The position numbers were made by a program, and so were the translations under genes. A stretch of DNA of 61,273 nucleotides from positions 1-61,273 of the forward strand of contig CALMJT010000147.1 in the NCBI GenBank assembly GCA_937864365.1, in the 5' to 3' direction. Positions 1-8,306 of this stretch are shown one piece after another (positions within the stretch are counted from its first letter, which is position 1; each line of letters begins with the position of its first letter). The notes under the pieces are model-generated. The model was not told where the DNA came from, did no database searches, and saw only the letters and a program-made list of their open reading frames with translations. Origin of the DNA: an uncultured Alteromonadales bacterium. GTDB lineage: Bacteria > Pseudomonadota > Gammaproteobacteria > Pseudomonadales > Cellvibrionaceae.

Positions 1-95
1 TAACTCATCCATGATTTAATCAGAGGACAGAAATTGAAAATGCGATTTTCAATTTATTAACAATTTAAATCAGTTACCGTTGTTGATATTGGCTA
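1..95 (+). repeat. 155-bp multi-hairpin repeat, copy 1 (cut by window start)
   Basis: The sequence begins inside hairpin 1 of the dispersed ~155-bp element (at TAACTCATCC) and continues through hairpins 2 and 3. Hairpin 2 is fully paired here (GAAATTGAAAAT with ATTTTCAATTT). The 3' part decays after about base 95. The copy lies directly upstream of a small gene starting at 126. Confidence 0.85.
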
Positions 96-125
96 CAAAT
101 GCTCAGGCTCAAAAGAGAAAAGAAA

Positions 126-350
126 ATGGATAGTATTTCAATTGCTACTGTGTTGATGTCTTTGCAAGCAGTAAAGAAGGAAATTGCTTATTTAGAAGGG
201 CTGTTAAGGTCTGAGACTCTATCTGATGGTGCTGAGATTCAAGATTTATTGCTTACTTACGAAGATGCAGAACGAGAACTGAGAGATTTATACATTCAAA
301 AACAAAAATTCGCAGCTAATTCCCTGAGCTACGAATCTTTGAGTTTGTAA
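126..350 (+). CDS. Small hypothetical protein (74 aa)
   Basis: I do not recognise this protein. It is a soluble, mostly helical-looking 74-residue protein, rich in Leu, Glu and Lys, with no signal peptide or membrane segment. An in-frame ATG at 99 would add nine basic residues, but that codon lies in the decayed end of the upstream repeat. The ATG at 126 follows a purine-rich stretch (AAAAGAGAAAAGAAA) that could bind the ribosome, so I chose it. The gene is isolated, between a repeat copy and a convergent gene. It could be a real small gene or a chance ORF; codon-level conservation would decide. Confidence 0.4.
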   Translation: MDSISIATVLMSLQAVKKEIAYLEGLLRSETLSDGAEIQDLLLTYEDAERELRDLYIQKQKFAANSLSYESLSL

Positions 351-386
351 TTCTTTTCGTGAATTCTTCAGCTAAACGCTATGTGT

Positions 387-839
387 TTAGTTAGGCGTAT
401 CCAAAGGCTCTAACCAAATTTCCCATCCGGCGCTGCCGTCGATTTGTAACGAATAGGTGCCTGGTGCTTCAATAATGTATTCGTCTTCGCCGGTGCCACC
501 AAGGTGTATGTTTTGTACGATATTTTTATCGGCATCGAGCACATACAGCACAAAAATAAAACCATAGCTTCGGTAGCGTAAGCGATGCGGTGCGTCGAGT
601 TTAAACAGATCGGTAACGGAACTGAGTTTGCCTTTGTAGGTAGGCGGCGCAAATTGTTTTGCCACTCGGTCGTAGCATTCTAGGCGCTCTGCGTCTGTGT
701 GAATAACTCTACAGGTTTGTAAGGCAGCACCGGCGGCGTTATTTTGTTTGTTTTCGTCTGCGGCAGTTGCGTTAAATGAGTAAGACAAAACGCTTAAGAG
801 CAAAACAGAAGCGAAACGATATTTTTTACCAGCGGCCAT
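387..839 (-). CDS. Putative exported protein with a RLxCYD motif (150 aa)
   Basis: The N-terminus (KKYRF, then a hydrophobic stretch ending SFNATAADE) reads as a Sec signal peptide, so the product is probably periplasmic. Near residues 40-60 there is a Cys-x(15)-Cys segment with RLECYD. That motif occurs in many small exported proteins of proteobacteria, including VasI/TagO-like proteins. The C-terminal half looks like a beta-rich domain. The start at 839 puts the basic residues at the front of the signal peptide; an upstream ATG at 869 is possible, and neither has a clear Shine-Dalgarno. The function is unknown. Confidence 0.6.
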   Translation of the reverse strand: MAAGKKYRFASVLLLSVLSYSFNATAADENKQNNAAGAALQTCRVIHTDAERLECYDRVAKQFAPPTYKGKLSSVTDLFKLDAPHRLRYRSYGFIFVLYVLDADKNIVQNIHLGGTGEDEYIIEAPGTYSLQIDGSAGWEIWLEPLDTPN

Positions 840-972
840 GAGAACACCCAACACATTTTTATTGTGCATTGAGTGTATCGGAAGTTCTGATGATGTCCAA
901 GATAACCCAGTCTCATCAGTTAGTTCTAATCACTAAGTGGTTATGATGGGGTTTCAGGTACGGGTGTGGGGT

Positions 973-1452
973 TTAGCGGGCACGTAACACGCGGGATTTT
1001 TGGCGATCCCAATCGCGCTGTTTTTCGGTATCGCGCTTATCGTGCATTTTTTTACCCTTGGCAATGGCCACTTCACACTTCACCATGTGATGTTTCCAAT
1101 ACAGCGATAGGGCAACAATGGTGTGGCCTTTTTGCTCGGTGGCTTCTTGCAGCTTGCTGATTTCTTTGCGGTGCATCAGCAGTTTGCGGGTGCGGCTGGG
1201 GTCGGTTACAAAATGGGTAGACGCCGAAAGTAAGGGTTGAATTTGCGAACCCAAAAGCCATGCTTCGTCGTTTTTGAAGATCACGTAGCTATCGGTTAAT
1301 TGGCCTTTGCCTTCGCGCAGGCTTTTTACTTCCCAACCTTGCAGGGCAAGGCCCGCTTCAAATTTTTCTTCTATGTGAAAATCGAAACGTGCACGTCTGT
1401 TTTGGGCAATGGTGTTGCTGCCCGACTTTTTCTTTTTTGCATTATTTGCCAT
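973..1452 (-). CDS. smpB: SsrA-binding protein SmpB
   Basis: SmpB binds tmRNA and brings it to stalled ribosomes for trans-translation in the cytoplasm. The 159-residue length is normal for the family. The conserved core is visible ([33 protein letters not shown]), as is the basic C-terminal tail ([16 protein letters not shown]) that enters the mRNA channel. In Pseudomonas-type genomes smpB is divergent from ratA. Here a permease and two NSS transporters separate them by about 4.5 kb. No tmRNA gene is visible next to it. Confidence 0.97.
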   Translation of the reverse strand: MANNAKKKKSGSNTIAQNRRARFDFHIEEKFEAGLALQGWEVKSLREGKGQLTDSYVIFKNDEAWLLGSQIQPLLSASTHFVTDPSRTRKLLMHRKEISKLQEATEQKGHTIVALSLYWKHHMVKCEVAIAKGKKMHDKRDTEKQRDWDRQKSRVLRAR

Positions 1453-1649
1453 AGCGGCGGATTATAGCGGCTTATTCGCTGCGGATGAAATAGCGCTGTG
1501 CGTTATTTTGTAGTGATTCGCGATTATATTGCCGTAATTTTTGAATGTTTATTTGCAAGTCTCTGTAAAGCCAAATATTTGGCTGATGCGTGTGCATTTG
1601 AGCGTGTTGGTTTTGTTGGGTTTAGCGTATTGGTAGAGGCTTTTGCAGT

Positions 1650-2552
1650 ATGAAATATAATCAAGCATTGGCGGTTGCGGCCTTAACATCACTCACCTGG
1701 GGTGGTACCGGTGTGTTTGTGCGGTTGTTGCCGCCCATCTCGCCGTTTGTGATTACCGCAAGCCGCTTGCTCATTGCTGCGGCCATTGTTGTGCCGGTGT
1801 TGCTATTGGTTAAACAAACGCGCACACGCTTATTTGCGTCGCTTAAGCAACCTGTGGCTTATGTGTTTGCATTGATGTTTGTGGGTTATTACCTCTTTGC
1901 CACAACCGCGTTTCAATTGGCAACGGTGGCCGAAATTACTCTGATTATGTGCACGCCACCGATTTTTGTGCTGATCATTAAATGGTTTTGCAAAGAGCCT
2001 ATTCCGCGCTTGCATTTTGTCGGTGCGGCGGTGGCATTTGTGGGTATGGCGGTTATGGCGTGGCCGCAGTTAAGTAATCTGGCCATCGCAAAAACACGTT
2101 TTGTGGGTTACACCTTTGCTTTGGGCTCGGCGGCAATTACCGCGTTTTATGCGTTTTTTTACCAGCGTTTGGGTGCAAAAGGTAAGGCGCCAGAATCGAG
2201 CAGTGTTTCTGCCATGACCTTTGCCTTTGGCGCTTTGGGTTTGGTGATTGTGGCCTTGGCAACGGGCAGTGTGAATAGTGAATTGAATGCAGAAATTAGC
2301 ACGCGCACGGTGTTATTAATGATTGCTCTGGGTTTGGTGTCTACCGCCGTGCCGACCTTGGGTTTTGCGTTATCGTCGCGATTTTTACCGCCGTTAATTA
2401 CCTCAACCATTCCGCTGTTTATTCCATTATTTGGCGCAACCTACGCGTATTTTTTATTGGTCGAAACCTTAAGCGCGGCTTTCTTTATTGGCGCTGTGTT
2501 GATTGTGTTGGGCGTAGTATTGGTGATGCGGCCGGCGAATTCTGGCCGTTGA
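1650..2552 (+). CDS. DMT-superfamily (EamA) permease
   Basis: This 300-residue inner-membrane protein has about ten hydrophobic segments arranged as two EamA repeats, as in metabolite exporters of the drug/metabolite transporter superfamily. The N-terminal segment (SLTWGGTGVFVRLLPPISPF) and the C-terminal segment (STIPLFIPLFGATYAYFLL) match the usual repeat signatures. The substrate cannot be read from the sequence. The gene stands alone between smpB (divergent) and a convergent transporter gene. A solo hairpin of the 155-bp repeat family lies 33 bases after the stop and looks like its terminator. Confidence 0.85.
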   Translation: MKYNQALAVAALTSLTWGGTGVFVRLLPPISPFVITASRLLIAAAIVVPVLLLVKQTRTRLFASLKQPVAYVFALMFVGYYLFATTAFQLATVAEITLIMCTPPIFVLIIKWFCKEPIPRLHFVGAAVAFVGMAVMAWPQLSNLAIAKTRFVGYTFALGSAAITAFYAFFYQRLGAKGKAPESSSVSAMTFAFGALGLVIVALATGSVNSELNAEISTRTVLLMIALGLVSTAVPTLGFALSSRFLPPLITSTIPLFIPLFGATYAYFLLVETLSAAFFIGAVLIVLGVVLVMRPANSGR

Positions 2553-2585
2553 GGATTGTGTTGCGGTATTGCTGACTTATTAATA

Positions 2586-2630
2586 GAAGCCTCTGATTCA
2601 CTTAACTGTGATTTAATCAGAGGCTTCTTT
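2586..2630 (+). terminator. Terminator-like hairpin derived from the 155-bp repeat (solo hairpin 1)
   Basis: The arms GAAGCCTCTGATT and AATCAGAGGCTTC form a perfect 13-bp stem around a 16-base loop, followed by CTTTC. The arms and loop match hairpin 1 of the dispersed repeat; no other part of the element is present. The position after the DMT gene stop suggests use as a terminator. The downstream T-run is short. Confidence 0.65.
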
Positions 2631-2702
2631 CATTGTCTTTTCTGACGTTTTCTTTTCTAACGTTGTCTTTTCTAACTATCTATTTCTAAAAGCAGATTTC
2701 TT

Positions 2703-4049
2703 TTAGCCGCGAAGGCTTTGTACAAAGTTTGCCAAAATTAATAACGGGCAAATAAAGCGCACGTACATGGGCCATATTTTCCAAAAGAAAGAATTCTCCA
2801 CGTCGTTCATACCGCTTTTTATGGCTTTTAAGACGTGATTGCGGTGCCAAATCCAGCCGACAAATACGCACAGTAAAATACCCAAAACAGGTTGGCTGTA
2901 GACGGTGGTAAAGTCGATAACCAGTCCAAACAGGGCGCCAAAGTTCAGCAGAATAATAATTGAGATCACAAAAATCGCGCTGCCAATAATCAGTGTCGCC
3001 ATTGGGCGTTTCATGCTGGTTTCTTCGGTGGTAAGCGATACCGGTACTTCAAGCATTGAAATACTGGAAGTCAGTGCAGCAATCGACATCAATAAGAAAA
3101 ACGCGAAGGCTACAAACACACCCACAGAACCCATGGATTCAAACAAGGTTGGCAACACTTGGAAGATTAAATCTGGCCCTGCGATTAGGCTGCCGGTTTC
3201 GGTAAAAATGGTGGTGCCGTGTTCTTGAGCCACAAATATGGCCGGAATAATTAACAGCCCTGCAACAAAAGCAATACCAGAATCAGTAAAGGTCACAATG
3301 GCGCCGAGTTTGGGTAGGTTTTCTTTTTCGCTTAAATACGAGCCGTAAATCAGCATGGTACCTACGCCGAGCGATAACGAGAAGAACGCTTGGCCCATGG
3401 CATCGAGAATAAGTTTTGGGCTGAGTTGATTAAAGTCTGGCAGTAAATAAACTTTTAAGCCTTCGCTGGCACCTTTTTGGGTAAGCACGTAAATAATCAG
3501 CGCGACCAATAAAATAAACAGTAACGGCATTAAACGAGTTGACCAGCGTTCAATACCCGCGGTTACACCGCGAGAAATCACGAACATGGTCAGTGCCATA
3601 AATACTGCTAAAAACACAAAATTGCGCGAGAAAGAAAACTCGGTAAACCAAGCGTTGTACTGGGTAATACCAACAATATTGAAGACAGACTCGCTTAAAT
3701 AAGACAGCATCCATCCAGCAACAATGGCGTAAAAACTTAAAATTAAGCTGGCAACAACAACGCCATAAATACCCACCAATACACCAAACCAAGGTGCACC
3801 GCGATCACCGGAAATACCTTTTAATGCGGTAACAATATTACTTTTAGAGTGACGGCCAATCACCAATTCTGCCATTAAGGCCGGATAGGCCATGCAGTAA
3901 GCCAAAATAAAATACACCACCACAAACGCCGCGCCGCCATTACTGGCGGTTTGAGTTGGAAACCCCCAAATATTTCCAAGGCCAATGGCAGAGCCTGCCG
4001 CTGCCATAATAAAACCAGTTTTGGATGAAAATTGTTCCCGTGAAGCCAT
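2703..4049 (-). CDS. Sodium-dependent transporter, NSS/SNF family (first of a tandem pair)
   Basis: This 448-residue polytopic membrane protein belongs to the neurotransmitter:sodium symporter family, which includes LeuT and other Na+-coupled amino-acid transporters. The first membrane segment carries the unwound Na+/substrate-site signature (AAAGSAIGLGNIWGFP). It is followed by NGGAAF and PALMAELVIGR. Start at ATG 4049. It lies 55 bases downstream of a paralogous gene on the same strand, so the two may be co-transcribed. The substrate is probably an amino acid by family; the specific one is unknown. Confidence 0.92.
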   Translation of the reverse strand: MASREQFSSKTGFIMAAAGSAIGLGNIWGFPTQTASNGGAAFVVVYFILAYCMAYPALMAELVIGRHSKSNIVTALKGISGDRGAPWFGVLVGIYGVVVASLILSFYAIVAGWMLSYLSESVFNIVGITQYNAWFTEFSFSRNFVFLAVFMALTMFVISRGVTAGIERWSTRLMPLLFILLVALIIYVLTQKGASEGLKVYLLPDFNQLSPKLILDAMGQAFFSLSLGVGTMLIYGSYLSEKENLPKLGAIVTFTDSGIAFVAGLLIIPAIFVAQEHGTTIFTETGSLIAGPDLIFQVLPTLFESMGSVGVFVAFAFFLLMSIAALTSSISMLEVPVSLTTEETSMKRPMATLIIGSAIFVISIIILLNFGALFGLVIDFTTVYSQPVLGILLCVFVGWIWHRNHVLKAIKSGMNDVENSFFWKIWPMYVRFICPLLILANFVQSLRG

Positions 4050-4104
4050 GAAAATACTCGTATCTTAGGGTTATTGTTGTGGTGAATGTTTTATGGTCTT
4101 TGGT

Positions 4105-5526
4105 TTATATCAGCGATATTGAAAAGTATTTGGTTAATACGGTATTGATAAATACCAGTATCAAAATCAACGGAATAAAGGTTCCCAAAGCAAGATTCAA
4201 GTACTTTTGTAAGAACGAGTTTTCGTACTCGGGTGCACCATCGCTAATTTCTTTGGAAAGGTTATTTTTGCCCCACTTGTAAACCACAAAAATACAAATC
4301 AAGAAGCCGTTGAGTGGTAAAACGGTATCGTAGAACACGTCTAGAATAACATCGAAGAAGGATTTATCAGCGCCGCCGTAGTAGGTGAATTTGGTGAAAA
4401 ACTCCACCATGCCAAAGGATACGAAACAGCTAATGCTGGCGACAATAATCGCAAGACCGACACTGGTTACGGCTTTGGTACGGCTTACGCAAAGTTGATC
4501 AATGGCAGCAGCAACGGGTACTTCGATAATGGAAATGAGTGAGGTAAGCGCTGCGAAAAATACCAAGGTAAAAAATATCGCTGCGACAGCACTGGCGCCA
4601 ATATAGCCAATGGAATCTTGCATGGCTAAAAAGATTTGCGGCAAAAAGGTGAAGATTAGCGAAACAGATGAGCTAGAGAGTTCTTCGGTATTGGTGTTTG
4701 GATTAAACGAGAAAATTGCCGGTAGAACCAATAAGCCCGCAGTAAAAGCAACGGCGGTATCGGCAAAAGCCACCATTTTGGCGGAATTGGCGATATTCTC
4801 GAAGCGCTCCATATACGAGCCGTAGGTGACTAGAATTCCCATGCCTAATGACAAAGAGAAAAACGCCTGTGACATGGCGCCGTTGATGACCGAGGCATTA
4901 ATTTTTGAGAAATCAGGCACTAGGTAATAGCGTACACCGGCCAAGGCGTTATCGCGGGTTAAGATAAAAATTACCAGAGCGATGAGCATAAAAAATAGCG
5001 CCGGCATCATAATTTTTGCGCCGCGTTCAATACCGTTTTGCACACCCGAAAATAAGGTAACGCCAACAAATATGGCAACGACTAATAAGTAGCCGAACAG
5101 TATTTTTGAATTAATAAAATTGCCAAAGTAATCGCCGTTGGTCATGGCGGCGAGATTACCGGTTAGAATTTCGACCAGATAACCAAAAATCCAAATGGTC
5201 AACACCGTATAAAAAACGGTGATCATAAACGGTGTGATAATCGCGAGTACGCCGGGCAGGTGCCAAAGTTTGTTGTTGGGGGCGAAGTGTTTGTATGTGC
5301 CTATTGGCCCGCGCTGGCTTGCGCGTCCGGCAGAGAGTTCTGCCATCATCACTGGAACGCAAATTAAAAATACAAAGATGGCGTAAATAAACAAAAACGC
5401 TGCACCGCCATTCTTAGCAGCGTTGACGGGAAAACCCACCAAGTTGCCAATGCCCACAGCGGAGCCTGCGGCGGCGAGAATAAATCCAATGCGTGAGCCG
5501 AAGTGCTCCCTTGAGTTTGTAACCAT
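4105..5526 (-). CDS. Sodium-dependent transporter, NSS/SNF family (second of a tandem pair)
   Basis: This 473-residue NSS-family symporter has the same signature as its neighbour (AAAGSAVGIGNLVGFP, KNGGAAF, PVMMAELSAGR) and about 11-12 hydrophobic segments. The reading frame is open up to 5688, but the upstream 54 codons do not resemble the family. I chose the ATG at 5526, so that NSREHFGSRIGF precedes membrane segment 1 as in the paralogue. The two proteins are clearly related but diverged along their length, so this is an old duplication rather than a recent one. Confidence 0.9.
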   Translation of the reverse strand: MVTNSREHFGSRIGFILAAAGSAVGIGNLVGFPVNAAKNGGAAFLFIYAIFVFLICVPVMMAELSAGRASQRGPIGTYKHFAPNNKLWHLPGVLAIITPFMITVFYTVLTIWIFGYLVEILTGNLAAMTNGDYFGNFINSKILFGYLLVVAIFVGVTLFSGVQNGIERGAKIMMPALFFMLIALVIFILTRDNALAGVRYYLVPDFSKINASVINGAMSQAFFSLSLGMGILVTYGSYMERFENIANSAKMVAFADTAVAFTAGLLVLPAIFSFNPNTNTEELSSSSVSLIFTFLPQIFLAMQDSIGYIGASAVAAIFFTLVFFAALTSLISIIEVPVAAAIDQLCVSRTKAVTSVGLAIIVASISCFVSFGMVEFFTKFTYYGGADKSFFDVILDVFYDTVLPLNGFLICIFVVYKWGKNNLSKEISDGAPEYENSFLQKYLNLALGTFIPLILILVFINTVLTKYFSISLI

Positions 5527-5937
5527 AGTTATCTGTTCAAATTTTAATGGATGGCATAAGAAAGCGGCGCATACTAGCAACTTTGCACCGTTTTGTCGTA
5601 GTGCAAAAGCCGTTAAATTGCGCGCTTTCCTGTCGTTGTATTCTGTCGTTGCGAGCGAGTTGTTCAGGCTTAAAAACCTTTCTACCAATTATTAGGCTAT
5701 AGATTTTTAAGCGCTGTTTGCGAACCTATTATGCTTACCGTGCCCAAATGCCACTTTGGCGTCGAGCTTGGCATTTAAGGTTTGGGTCTCTACAATCGCG
5801 ACTCCCTAAGTGACGAAAGAAGTCACAAAAGCCGCCAGTATTGTCTGGTTAATCGTTATTTGCCGCTGAGTGAGTGCTTGCTTATTGGTTTGACGTGAGC
5901 TTTGGTTTGATATTCGAATTAAAAATCAGGAAGTGTT
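5527..5937. other. Intergenic region with a nested inverted repeat
   Basis: There are 411 bases between the divergent NSS gene and ratA. At 5746-5776 the arms AAATGCCA and TGGCATTT form a perfect 8-bp stem, and an outer CCCAAA/TTTGGG pairing (from about 5743 to 5788) could extend it. There is no T-run, so it is not an obvious terminator. I see no gene or RNA family here; ratA and transporter promoters must lie in this stretch. Confidence 0.4.
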
Positions 5938-6369
5938 GTGACAAAGGTAGAAAAGTCGGCTTTGGTCGGTTATTCCAATCACCAGATGTTTGATTTGGTT
6001 AAAAACATCGAAAGTTATCCACAATTTATGGATGGCTGTCGTTCGGCAAAAATTCTCGAAAGTGGTGAAGATTTTGTGGTCGCCAGTTTGGAATTGGGCA
6101 AAGGCAAAATCAGCCAAGCGTTTACAACACGCAATACCATGATTGAGCCAGACAGTATCAACCTAGAATTGGTGGATGGCCCGTTTAAATATTTTCGCGG
6201 CTTTTGGAGCTTTACAGCTTTAGAGGCTCACGCTTGTAAGGTTCATTTACGTCTAGAATTTGAGTTTAAAAATAAACTGATCGCCATGGCCGCCGGTAAG
6301 TTTTTTGAAAGCGTTGCCAACGATCAGGTAGATGCTTTGTGTAAGCGCGCCAAACAGATTTATGGTTAG
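5938..6369 (+). CDS. ratA: RatA family protein (START/cyclase domain)
   Basis: This 143-residue SRPBCC-fold protein is of the RatA/Coq10 type. In E. coli RatA was described as an inhibitor of 70S ribosome association. Related proteins bind ubiquinone-type lipids, so the role remains debated. The family pattern is clear: SALVGYSNHQMFDLVKNIE, YPQFMDGC, then FRGFWSF and the C-terminal FESVANDQVDALCKRA. It starts at GTG 5938 after AGGAAG. It is followed by rnfH, the conserved ratA-rnfH pair. Confidence 0.93.
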   Translation: MTKVEKSALVGYSNHQMFDLVKNIESYPQFMDGCRSAKILESGEDFVVASLELGKGKISQAFTTRNTMIEPDSINLELVDGPFKYFRGFWSFTALEAHACKVHLRLEFEFKNKLIAMAAGKFFESVANDQVDALCKRAKQIYG

Positions 6370-6375
6370 TAGCAA

Positions 6376-6446
6376 AACATTGTTTGGCTAATCAACATTG
6401 TTTGGCTAATCAACATTGTTTGGCTAATCAACATTGTTGGCTGATC
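6376..6446 (+). repeat. 18-bp tandem repeat between ratA and rnfH (4 units)
   Basis: The unit AACATTGTTTGGCTAATC occurs three times exactly (6376-6393, 6394-6411, 6412-6429). A fourth unit has a one-base deletion and one substitution (6430-6446). The array begins 7 bases after the ratA stop and ends 20 bases before the rnfH start, so it sits in the intercistronic spacer. Confidence 0.95.
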
Positions 6447-6466
6447 TAAGTACAGCGGAGATTTTG

Positions 6467-6793
6467 ATGGAAGGTGGTAAAAATACCATTACGGTAGAAG
6501 TGGCTTATGCGCTGCCACACAAACAGCAAATCATAGCGATTGATGTTGAGCAGGGTACAACTGCCATGGAAGCGGTTGTGCGTTCGGGTATTGTTAATGA
6601 ATTTCCCGAAATTGATTTAGCGACGGCAAAAATGGGTATTTTTGGTCAGGCGCTGGGTGTTAAGGGACTAAAATCACCTCAAGAACAAGTGTTAGAAAGT
6701 GGTGATCGCGTTGAAATTTATCGCCCGCTAAAATCCGATCCTAAAGAAGCCCGCCGCCGTCGCGCCGCTAAAAACGACGCCGAAAAAGATTAG
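6467..6793 (+). CDS. rnfH: RnfH family ubiquitin-fold protein
   Basis: This 108-residue beta-grasp protein belongs to the RnfH/UPF0125 family, whose role is not firmly known. The family pattern is visible: ITVEVAYALPHKQ, GTTAMEAVVRSGI, MGIFGQ and GDRVEIYRPLKSDPKEARRRRA. The frame is open upstream to 6434, but that part is made of tandem-repeat sequence. The ATG at 6467 has GCGGAG six bases before it, so I chose it. It is linked to ratA as in most gammaproteobacteria. Confidence 0.93.
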   Translation: MEGGKNTITVEVAYALPHKQQIIAIDVEQGTTAMEAVVRSGIVNEFPEIDLATAKMGIFGQALGVKGLKSPQEQVLESGDRVEIYRPLKSDPKEARRRRAAKNDAEKD

Positions 6794-6823
6794 AAAGCTC
6801 TGAGCAACTCAGGGTTTTCTTTG
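6794..6823 (+). terminator. Probable rnfH terminator
   Basis: Immediately after the rnfH stop, CTCTGAG and CTCAGGG pair around CAA (one G-T pair) and are followed by TTTTCTTT. Confidence 0.6.
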
Positions 6824-6939
6824 CCGTAAATTTTTGCCCTTCAAACGCATTCGATCTCGCCTATTTGTTTATATCGTCAATTTCGATAATCAATAGTTAC
6901 TGAAATTGTGAAGGTGTTTGAGTCGGAATTTCTAATAAC

Positions 6940-7098
6940 TTCTGGGAAACTCTCATTCAATCATCCGTGATTTAATCGGCGGGCAAACATTGAACGTGCA
7001 ATTTCTAATTTCTTCACAAATTCAATCACTTACCGCTTTTGAGATTGGCAATACTTTTTGCTGTTGTCGGAGACTCTAGATTAGTTGGAGTTTTCTTT
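6940..7098 (+). repeat. 155-bp multi-hairpin repeat, copy 2 (diverged, full length)
   Basis: It aligns end to end with the repeat consensus. Recognisable landmarks are GTGATTTAATC, TTTCTTCACAAATTCAATCACTTACCG, then TGAGATTGGC and GGAGTTTTC at the 3' end, with many substitutions. It occupies the gene-free region between rnfH and the convergent bamE gene. Confidence 0.75.
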
Positions 7099-7118
7099 AT
7101 GTCTTTCGGAAAAATTTG

Positions 7119-7157
7119 TTAGCCGTGTATTTTGAGTTCTGTTGGCTAAGATTTTTT
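7119..7157 (+). terminator. Terminator-like hairpin in the rnfH-bamE gap
   Basis: The arms TTAGCC (7119-7124) and GGCTAA (7144-7149) are followed by GATTTTTTG. It is about 330 bases beyond the rnfH stop, so it would end either read-through or an unannotated short transcript. Confidence 0.4.
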
Positions 7158-7210
7158 GAAAGGAGTTTTTTGTAGTAATCAGAAAAGGGTCGCTAAGGCA
7201 GGCGTTTTAT

Positions 7211-7257
7211 AAAGCCGCAAGAACGTTTGTGTAACGTGATTTATATTGCGGCTTTTA
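7211..7257 (+). terminator. Second terminator-like hairpin in the rnfH-bamE gap
   Basis: The arms AAAGCCGCAA (7211-7220) and TTGCGGCTTT (7246-7255) form a 10-bp stem ending in TTTT. The rest of the 6794-7358 gap holds no gene that I can see; with the rnfH terminator, this makes three terminator-like hairpins in it. Confidence 0.45.
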
Positions 7258-7358
7258 GAAAAAGCGAAAATAAATAACGGCTAACAAGCAGAGAAAAACT
7301 AAGGCTAAAAATAACGAATTTTTATGGGTTAGCGATAAATAACCCTGTAAATTTAGGG

Positions 7359-7796
7359 TTATTCGTCAACAGATTCTTCTAATTCACTTTGTGTCTCAGA
7401 CGTTACTTCTGTATCCTCTGTGGCTTCTTCAGGTGCTGGTTCGCCGCCAAAAGCTGGAGGAAGGTTAAATTCGTCGCTGGCAATTAAGTGTTCTAATTTG
7501 TCATCTAAAAAGATTACTGTCACATTACGTGTGAATACTTTACCTTTTTGGTTGGTGTAGCTGTAAAAGTAATCCCATCGGTCTTGTGCGAAAGGGTCAT
7601 CAATTAATGGTGTGCCCATAACAAAGCGTACTTGTCGGCGGGTCATGCCCGGCTCAAGTTTGTCGATCATCTCTTGGGTAATTACATTGCCTTGTTGAAT
7701 GACAATTTTGTATACGCCAGGAAATTTTAAGTACGAGCAGCCGCTAAAAACCCCAATCAGTGACGTAATTAAAATCAGACGTATTGTTTTTTGCAT
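7359..7796 (-). CDS. bamE: Outer membrane protein assembly factor BamE (OmlA/SmpA lipoprotein)
   Basis: BamE is a small lipoprotein of the BAM complex that inserts beta-barrel proteins in the outer membrane. The 145-residue protein has a lipoprotein signal ([13 protein letters not shown], Cys at about residue 18). The SmpA/OmlA fold follows: [22 protein letters not shown], then [17 protein letters not shown] and WDYFYSY. The acidic C-terminal tail is longer than in E. coli. The ATG at 7796 places the signal peptide correctly; the frame stays open upstream to 7889. It is divergent from fur, as in pseudomonads. Confidence 0.95.
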   Translation of the reverse strand: MQKTIRLILITSLIGVFSGCSYLKFPGVYKIVIQQGNVITQEMIDKLEPGMTRRQVRFVMGTPLIDDPFAQDRWDYFYSYTNQKGKVFTRNVTVIFLDDKLEHLIASDEFNLPPAFGGEPAPEEATEDTEVTSETQSELEESVDE

Positions 7797-7877
7797 ATCA
7801 GGGCTTCCCCATTGGAAAATGAACGGGGATAATACTGATTTGTCGCAAATCTGGATAGACTCGGAGATAAAATTAAC

Positions 7878-8279
7878 GTGGAAAATCACGAACTTAGAAA
7901 GGCAGGCTTAAAAGTCACTTTGCCGAGGGTGAAGATCCTACAGATCTTAGAGTCTTCTGAGCAACGTCACCTAAGTGCTGAAGATGTGTTCAAATCTCTA
8001 ATGGAGTCGGGCGAAGACGTTGGCTTGGCGACGGTATACCGTGTGTTAACTCAATTCGAAAGCGCAGGTCTTGTTGAGCGTCATAACTTTGATGGCGGTC
8101 ATTCGGTGTTTGAATTGGATCGCGGTGATCATCACGACCACATGGTCTGTGTAAACACCGGCGAGGTTTTAGAATTCCACAGTGAAGAAATCGAACACCT
8201 CCAAGAGCAAATTGCTGAGAAGTACGGATACGAGTTAACAGGTCACAGCTTAGTTTTGTACGTTCGTAAGAAAAACTGA
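7878..8279 (+). CDS. fur: Ferric uptake regulator Fur
   Basis: Fur is a dimeric metal-dependent repressor of iron-uptake genes. The 133-residue protein has the winged-helix part ([30 protein letters not shown]) and the metal-site segment HHDH at residues 85-88. It lacks the Cys-x-x-Cys pair that E. coli Fur has after this segment; only one Cys remains in MVCVNTGEV, as in pseudomonad-type Fur. The start is GTG 7878. It is divergent from bamE, with an 81-base shared promoter region. Confidence 0.96.
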   Translation: MENHELRKAGLKVTLPRVKILQILESSEQRHLSAEDVFKSLMESGEDVGLATVYRVLTQFESAGLVERHNFDGGHSVFELDRGDHHDHMVCVNTGEVLEFHSEEIEHLQEQIAEKYGYELTGHSLVLYVRKKN

Positions 8280-8306
8280 GTCACACAAATTGATGCTCAG
8301 TGAGCA

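Noticed and set aside
7099-7122. Seven-codon ORF after GGAG at the end of repeat copy 2
   Set aside because: Too short and unsupported; no downstream gene on the same strand that it could control as a leader peptide.
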